Below, piece after piece: positions 5,950 through 9,373 of a stretch of 9,373 nucleotides of DNA. Source of the DNA: Lentisphaerota bacterium (GTDB lineage: Bacteria; Verrucomicrobiota; Lentisphaeria; Oligosphaerales; Oligosphaeraceae). The notes beneath the pieces were generated by a model. That model saw nothing but the letters and a program-made list of their open reading frames with translations, made no database searches and had not been told where the DNA came from. Location of the stretch: NCBI GenBank assembly GCA_012800565.1, contig JAAZIZ010000184.1, positions 1-9,373 of the forward strand. The letters are read 5' to 3'. The position numbers and the translations under genes are program-made. Positions within the stretch are counted from its first letter, which is position 1. Each line of letters opens with the position of its first letter.

Positions 5950-8799
5950 TCAATTTTCCTCCCAGGTAACTGTAATGCCGGCCACGCCGAAGTGCACTTG
6001 CAAATATCCTTCGCACCAGGCGCGGGTATCCGGGGTCCGGTATTTATACCATTCAGGAAACTGCCTGCCCTGGTCATCGACGGCACCGATCCAGTTTTTG
6101 TTGGGATGTCCGTAGCCGCCAAAGCAGCTGCCGAACTCGCCATCGGGGCGATGTGAGGGGCCGAGCAAGTTGCGCAGGCTGTTGCACAACTCCAGCTCCA
6201 GGATATTCTCACCGGGGCGCAAACCGGTGAGCACTGCCTGATAGGGATGCCAGGCGAGCACTTCCTGTTCCACGCCGTTCAAAAATACCGTGCCGGCGGC
6301 GGCGTTGAAATGTTCGATATGCAGCATCGCGCGGGCGCAGGCACGCTCTACCGTGAAGCTCTGCCGCAGGCATACTGTCCCGGCGAAGAAAGGGAAACCG
6401 CGATCAATCAGCTCTCCGCCCACCTCCCGCAGCGCTGGAGCCAGGTGGAAATTACGGTTCATCCGCACGCAATTGGTGCGGGTCGGCTCACGGTGCGAAA
6501 AAACCCCGAAATCGCCGCTCAGAATCGGCGCTTCCAACTCTACCCCGCGCAGGTGGGCGAACAGCTCGGTAAGGACGTGCTTGGTCTTTTCCAGCGGTGA
6601 GAAATCGAATGTCAGGGTCAAAATATTCTGTCCGGCCTTGAGTTCAGGCAGTGCGACAGTTTCGAATTCGCGGGCTCTGAAGTATCCCGTCGGCAGGCTG
6701 GGGACGGTTTGTCCGTTGAGGCTGATTTGCTGGCTGGCCGGATTTTCCAGGGCCAGGGATGTGCCGGCAAAAGGATTGGCACAATTGATCTCAAAACGCA
6801 ACGTCAGCTTGCCTTGGTACTCTTCTTCGGTCAGTATATCATGGATTGCCAGAATCGGATAATCGGGCGAGAATCCGGGGTCGTTTTCGCGGCGGAAGCG
6901 GGCGAATTCCAGCACCAGCGCGTTGGGTGAGCAGCGCACCAGCTGCCAGCGGTCGGGCAGGCGCAAGCTCCAGCAGGGCCGCTTCTCCGGCGCGGCCGGC
7001 GCCTCGACCTGGGTGATTAGGCGGAGTCCGCTGCCCGGCTGCAGGAGGAAAGTCTTGGCGCTCCGGAAAGTTCCGTCAGAAAGCAACTCGGCACAAGGAC
7101 GATCGGGAGTGACCGTATGGGTGCTGGCGCAGTCAGAGTTGAAGACGAAGAAAAACTCCTGCCCATTCTTTTCACGCTGATGCCGGATTTGCAAGGCGGC
7201 AGGGTTGTCACTGTCGAATTTGAATTCACGAAACGCCTCAAGTTCGGTCAATAAACTGTCCACTTCGGCGATTGGTTTAGCTTCCGGGCACGGAGTTTCC
7301 CCGAGAGCAAAAACCGCCCCTCCGGCGGCAGCGAAGCGGCGCAAGAGCTGCAGCGTCGAGTCGGCGAGTTTGCCCGCCCAGGGCAGCACCACGGCGGAAT
7401 AGGTCGCGCAACCGATGCGGAAGCGGCCGTTCTCTACTGAGCCGGTATCAGCAATGACAAACTCGTCGCCTAATTCAAACGCGACCTGGCTGTGCACAAA
7501 CCGGACTACCAGGTCGAGAAAACGATCTTCCAAAGCCCGGAGCGCGGGAATGCCATCGGTACCTATTTCGCCGCGGGCGTAGAGCGTGGCTGCGGTGTTC
7601 CAGGGCAGCAGCACCAGCACTGGCGCGACTACTTCGCCCTGGGTGATGAAATAAGCGGTGCGGGCACATTCGTCAGTCAGCTTCCGGTAGTGCTCCCAGT
7701 AGGGCTGATAGTAGCCGACGTGCGGCGGATAAGCACGCTTGCCCCGACCGCGCAAGCTGTAGAAGTAGCCATGCACTGAACGGACATTGACGCCGTACAC
7801 GGCGAAGTTCTCGTACATCGACTTCTGATCCCGCAATGCCAGATTTTCAGAAGTCACGCCGTATATTTCCGCCAGCATGAATTTGCGTCCGGCCTGATGC
7901 GCGGCCGAAGCGCATTGCAGCGGTGTGGTGTAGAGATCGGCGTCATAAATCGGAGAGTTTACCCGCCGTGGCAAGGGCGAATCCCGGAAAGGCAAATCCG
8001 CCGTCAGGTGGTCGATGCCCGGTATGTCGAAGTAGCGGTAGAAAGGCATCATGGCCGCGCCACTGGCAAAATTGCCATGGAACAGTGCTTCGCGCATCAA
8101 ATGTCCGCTGAACAGCAAGTTATGCGCTTTGCACCAATCTCGCACTTGGATAAAATAGGCGTCACGCAACAGTTCGACTACGCAGTTCCAATAGTGGTAG
8201 CGCACTTCGCCGCAGCCTGGCGTATCGTGGAAGAGCGCGGCAAAATCGACTTCCTTTCCGGTGCGGGCGTGGAATTTCTCCTTCAGGCCCGCAGTCCAGG
8301 GCACGCCGATTTTGCTGTAGCTTGGCTCATCGACCCACACCGACAGGATGGTTTTGCCGAATTCCGGAGCAAATTCCGCCCACATCTCTTCGTATGCCTG
8401 GCGCAAGTAGTAGCACACCGCCTCGGGATTGAGCATATCGACAAAAATTTCAGTGTGCTCAATCGAATATTGACCGTCCTTTTCATCCACGTATGCGGCC
8501 GCAAATTCCGGGGGTAAACCGACCACCGCTTCAGGCATATAGCCTGCCTGCAGATAGATTTTCAGGCCGAGTTCACGCGCAGTTTCCACTACAGTCCACA
8601 GTTTTTTCTTGAAACCGGGGCCGGGATAGTCGGATTTCAGGCCGATATAGGTCCTGGCGATAAAACTGCTGACTCCTTTCTGGTGCATTTCGCGCAGCTG
8701 AAAGCGCATGTTGTCATCATCCAGCGCGTCATTCAGCATCCAAAAATCCACTCCCCGGAACTGTTCCCCGGGCGACCGGAACTCATGCACATCAAACAT
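5950..8799 (-). CDS. Large GH106-like glycoside hydrolase (TIM barrel plus GH2-type sugar-binding C-terminus)
   Basis: 949-aa protein from the ATG at 8799. The N-terminal barrel (about 10-400) has the features of GH106-like alpha-L-rhamnosidases and relatives: FRGVDFWMLNDAL (14-26), an MHQKGVSSFIARTYIG strand, LGLKIYLQAGYMPEAVVG, then D157-E158-P with VPWTAGLKEKF soon after, FSGHLMREALFHG (about 230-242), E311 in LAEIYGVTSE, and VHGYFYSLRGRGKRAYPP (about 342-359). E158 and E311 are candidate catalytic acids. A flavodoxin-like middle region (about 390-500) precedes beta-rich domains. The C-terminus holds a GH2-type sugar-binding jelly roll, with the NSLRNLLGPSH signature (about 873-883). No signal peptide, so predicted cytoplasmic. 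The ATG at 8799 follows AAGG by 7 nt; the frame is open to a TTG at 8976, but that start overlaps the promoter. An ATG at 8844 is the alternative. Rhamnoside is the leading substrate guess, though beta-galactoside-like targets remain possible. Confidence 0.82.
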   Translation of the reverse strand: MFDVHEFRSPGEQFRGVDFWMLNDALDDDNMRFQLREMHQKGVSSFIARTYIGLKSDYPGPGFKKKLWTVVETARELGLKIYLQAGYMPEAVVGLPPEFAAAYVDEKDGQYSIEHTEIFVDMLNPEAVCYYLRQAYEEMWAEFAPEFGKTILSVWVDEPSYSKIGVPWTAGLKEKFHARTGKEVDFAALFHDTPGCGEVRYHYWNCVVELLRDAYFIQVRDWCKAHNLLFSGHLMREALFHGNFASGAAMMPFYRYFDIPGIDHLTADLPFRDSPLPRRVNSPIYDADLYTTPLQCASAAHQAGRKFMLAEIYGVTSENLALRDQKSMYENFAVYGVNVRSVHGYFYSLRGRGKRAYPPHVGYYQPYWEHYRKLTDECARTAYFITQGEVVAPVLVLLPWNTAATLYARGEIGTDGIPALRALEDRFLDLVVRFVHSQVAFELGDEFVIADTGSVENGRFRIGCATYSAVVLPWAGKLADSTLQLLRRFAAAGGAVFALGETPCPEAKPIAEVDSLLTELEAFREFKFDSDNPAALQIRHQREKNGQEFFFVFNSDCASTHTVTPDRPCAELLSDGTFRSAKTFLLQPGSGLRLITQVEAPAAPEKRPCWSLRLPDRWQLVRCSPNALVLEFARFRRENDPGFSPDYPILAIHDILTEEEYQGKLTLRFEINCANPFAGTSLALENPASQQISLNGQTVPSLPTGYFRAREFETVALPELKAGQNILTLTFDFSPLEKTKHVLTELFAHLRGVELEAPILSGDFGVFSHREPTRTNCVRMNRNFHLAPALREVGGELIDRGFPFFAGTVCLRQSFTVERACARAMLHIEHFNAAAGTVFLNGVEQEVLAWHPYQAVLTGLRPGENILELELCNSLRNLLGPSHRPDGEFGSCFGGYGHPNKNWIGAVDDQGRQFPEWYKYRTPDTRAWCEGYLQVHFGVAGITVTWEEN

Positions 8800-8961
8800 C
8801 TCTCTGCCTTGGTTATGAAATTGCGCTGCGAAAGTCTGGGGCATCTGCACCAGGTTTTCCCCGGGAAAAACTGCTCTGCGGGTTGATTTCTGCAGAACCC
8901 GGCGTAAATTGAAGCATTGATAAGCTTGCTGGCGGGGTAATGCTGGTGCTAGCTCCGCATT

Positions 8962-8990
8962 ATTATATACTGCCAAGCTGAAAGGTGCAA
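8962..8990 (-). promoter_or_regulatory. Near-consensus promoter of the GH106-like gene
   Basis: On the minus strand TTGCAC (complement of 8985-8990) and a perfect TATAAT (complement of 8962-8967) are spaced by 17 nt. Transcription would begin near 8955, giving a leader of about 155 nt before the ATG at 8799. This excludes the in-frame TTG at 8976 as the start. On the plus strand the same AT-rich stretch holds TATACT (8966-8971), a possible -10 for the DUF4838-like gene, but with no good -35. Confidence 0.6.
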
Positions 8991-8997
8991 CTGTTGC
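8987..8997. promoter_or_regulatory. Candidate operator palindrome over the -35 of the GH106-like promoter
   Basis: GCAAC-T-GTTGC is an 11-bp palindrome with perfect 5-bp arms around one base. It overlaps the -35 hexamer (8985-8990) of the minus-strand promoter and lies upstream of the rightward gene, so one bound regulator could affect both directions. The symmetry is seen; regulatory use is inference. Confidence 0.3.
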
Positions 8998-9034
8998 TGG
9001 CGCGTTTAGGGCGGAGTGAGTTTCAGAGTCAGAC

Positions 9035-9040
9035 AGGAGG
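9035..9040 (+). promoter_or_regulatory. Consensus Shine-Dalgarno site of the DUF4838-like gene
   Basis: A full AGGAGG lies 11 nt before the ATG at 9052 and fixes that start. It is the strongest ribosome-binding site in the window. Confidence 0.8.
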
Positions 9041-9051
9041 AATAAACAAGT

Positions 9052-9373
9052 ATGAAGAAATGTTTTTGCCTGGCAGTCCTGCTCGGTACTGCCTTGAGCG
9101 CCGCCGGGGCAACCATTGCTGCTGCCGGCAAGTCAGATTATGCCATCGTTATTCCGGATACCACCTCGAGCAATCTGATTTTGCCGATGGCAGAGCTGGT
9201 TCAGGAAGCCATCCGTCGCTGCACCGGCGCGACGCTTCCGATCATCCGGGAGGCGAGCCAGCAAAATACCCCCGCGATATACCTCGGCCAGGTACAAAAA
9301 CTTGGCCCTCTGCCGGATATGCAGCGGCATGAGTGCCGCCTTGAAATGCGCGGCCAGGACCTCTATCTGTTCG
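9052..9373 (+). CDS. Secreted DUF4838-like protein, N-terminal part (runs off right edge)
   Basis: 107 codons are open to the window edge. Residues 1 to about 20-25 form a Sec signal peptide: MKKC, a hydrophobic core with LAVLLGTALSAAG, then small residues suited to signal peptidase I. The exported part begins with a strand DYAIVIPDTTSSN, followed by an amphipathic helix MAELVQEAIRRCTGATLPII and a second strand NTPAIYLGQ. This beta-alpha-beta pattern with TGATLPI matches the small N-terminal domain found before the barrel in DUF4838 proteins and in GH20/GH67-like enzymes. A Cys in the core makes a lipoprotein possible, but no clear lipobox is seen. DUF4838 proteins are common in Lentisphaerae and are presumed to be glycan-active; activity is not established. 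The gene is divergent from the GH106-like gene, sharing a 252-bp control region. The catalytic part lies outside the window, so the call rests on the N-terminal domain only. Confidence 0.75.
   Translation, partial: MKKCFCLAVLLGTALSAAGATIAAAGKSDYAIVIPDTTSSNLILPMAELVQEAIRRCTGATLPIIREASQQNTPAIYLGQVQKLGPLPDMQRHECRLEMRGQDLYLF

Noticed and set aside
7897..8517. 206-aa plus-strand open frame inside the GH106-like gene
   Set aside because: Shadow of the strongly supported minus-strand coding sequence; composition rich in Arg/His/Ala typical of an antisense frame.
8879..8901. Hairpin CGGGTT/AACCCG in the GH106-like leader as a riboswitch
   Set aside because: Only a 6-bp stem with an 11-nt loop and no further conserved architecture visible.
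8800..8976. N-terminal extension of the GH106-like protein from a TTG at 8976
   Set aside because: The TTG lies within a near-consensus promoter, the peptide has no recognisable family features, and a better start with AAGG lies at 8799.
1..9373. CRISPR array, tRNA, rRNA, transposase or phage genes
   Set aside because: No regularly spaced repeats, no tRNA-like cloverleaf and no recognisable mobile-element proteins were found on either strand by reading.

Overview
The window looks like accessory carbohydrate-metabolism DNA from a member of the PVC group, most likely a Lentisphaerae/Victivallales-type bacterium. This rests on recognising family types, not on a search. The clues are a type IV-pilin-like protein with the FTLIELLVVIAIIA signature and a C-terminal H-x9-DG motif, a secreted DUF4838-like protein, a large GH106-like glycosidase, a GH127 enzyme and a signal-less BNR/sialidase-like enzyme, packed together with no SusC/SusD pair. 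Shine-Dalgarno sites of the AGGAG type precede several genes.

Layout: (1) 1-112, minus strand: the N-terminus of a Gfo/Idh/MocA-type NAD(P)-dependent oxidoreductase running off the left edge. (2) 113-401: an AT-rich divergent control region with candidate promoters each way and two perfect 10-bp palindromes at the predicted start points. (3) 402-1097, plus: H-x9-DG pilin-like protein, followed 59 bp later by (4) 1157-3040, plus: GH127 beta-L-arabinofuranosidase-like enzyme. (5) 3033-4361, minus: class III PLP aminotransferase, tail-to-tail with the GH127 gene with an 8-bp overlap. (6) 4362-4669: 308-bp divergent intergenic region with a candidate minus-strand promoter and two predicted hairpins in the leader of (7) 4670-5782, plus: BNR/Asp-box sialidase-like enzyme. 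(8) 5783-5949: convergent spacer holding a 12-bp perfect inverted repeat made of TTGGCG units, bracketed by a 12-bp direct repeat. (9) 5950-8799, minus: 949-aa GH106-like glycosidase. (10) 8800-9051: leader plus a near-consensus minus-strand promoter with an 11-bp palindrome over its -35. (11) 9052 to the right edge, plus: signal peptide and start of a DUF4838-like protein.

Inferred joint role: breakdown of plant- or host-type glycans. Arabinofuranose, rhamnose-like and sialic-acid-like or other exo-linkages are candidate targets, with an oxidoreductase and an aminotransferase handling released sugars or derivatives. The three complete hydrolases show no signal peptide and are predicted cytoplasmic, while the pilin-like and DUF4838 proteins are exported. 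This implies uptake of oligosaccharides by a transporter not in this window. Gene orientation alternates (-,+,+,-,+,-,+), so this is a cluster of short transcription units, not one operon. I found no tRNA, rRNA, CRISPR array, transposase or defence gene. I see no clearly new system; the most unusual items are the repeat element at 5809-5941 and the palindromes at the predicted promoters.
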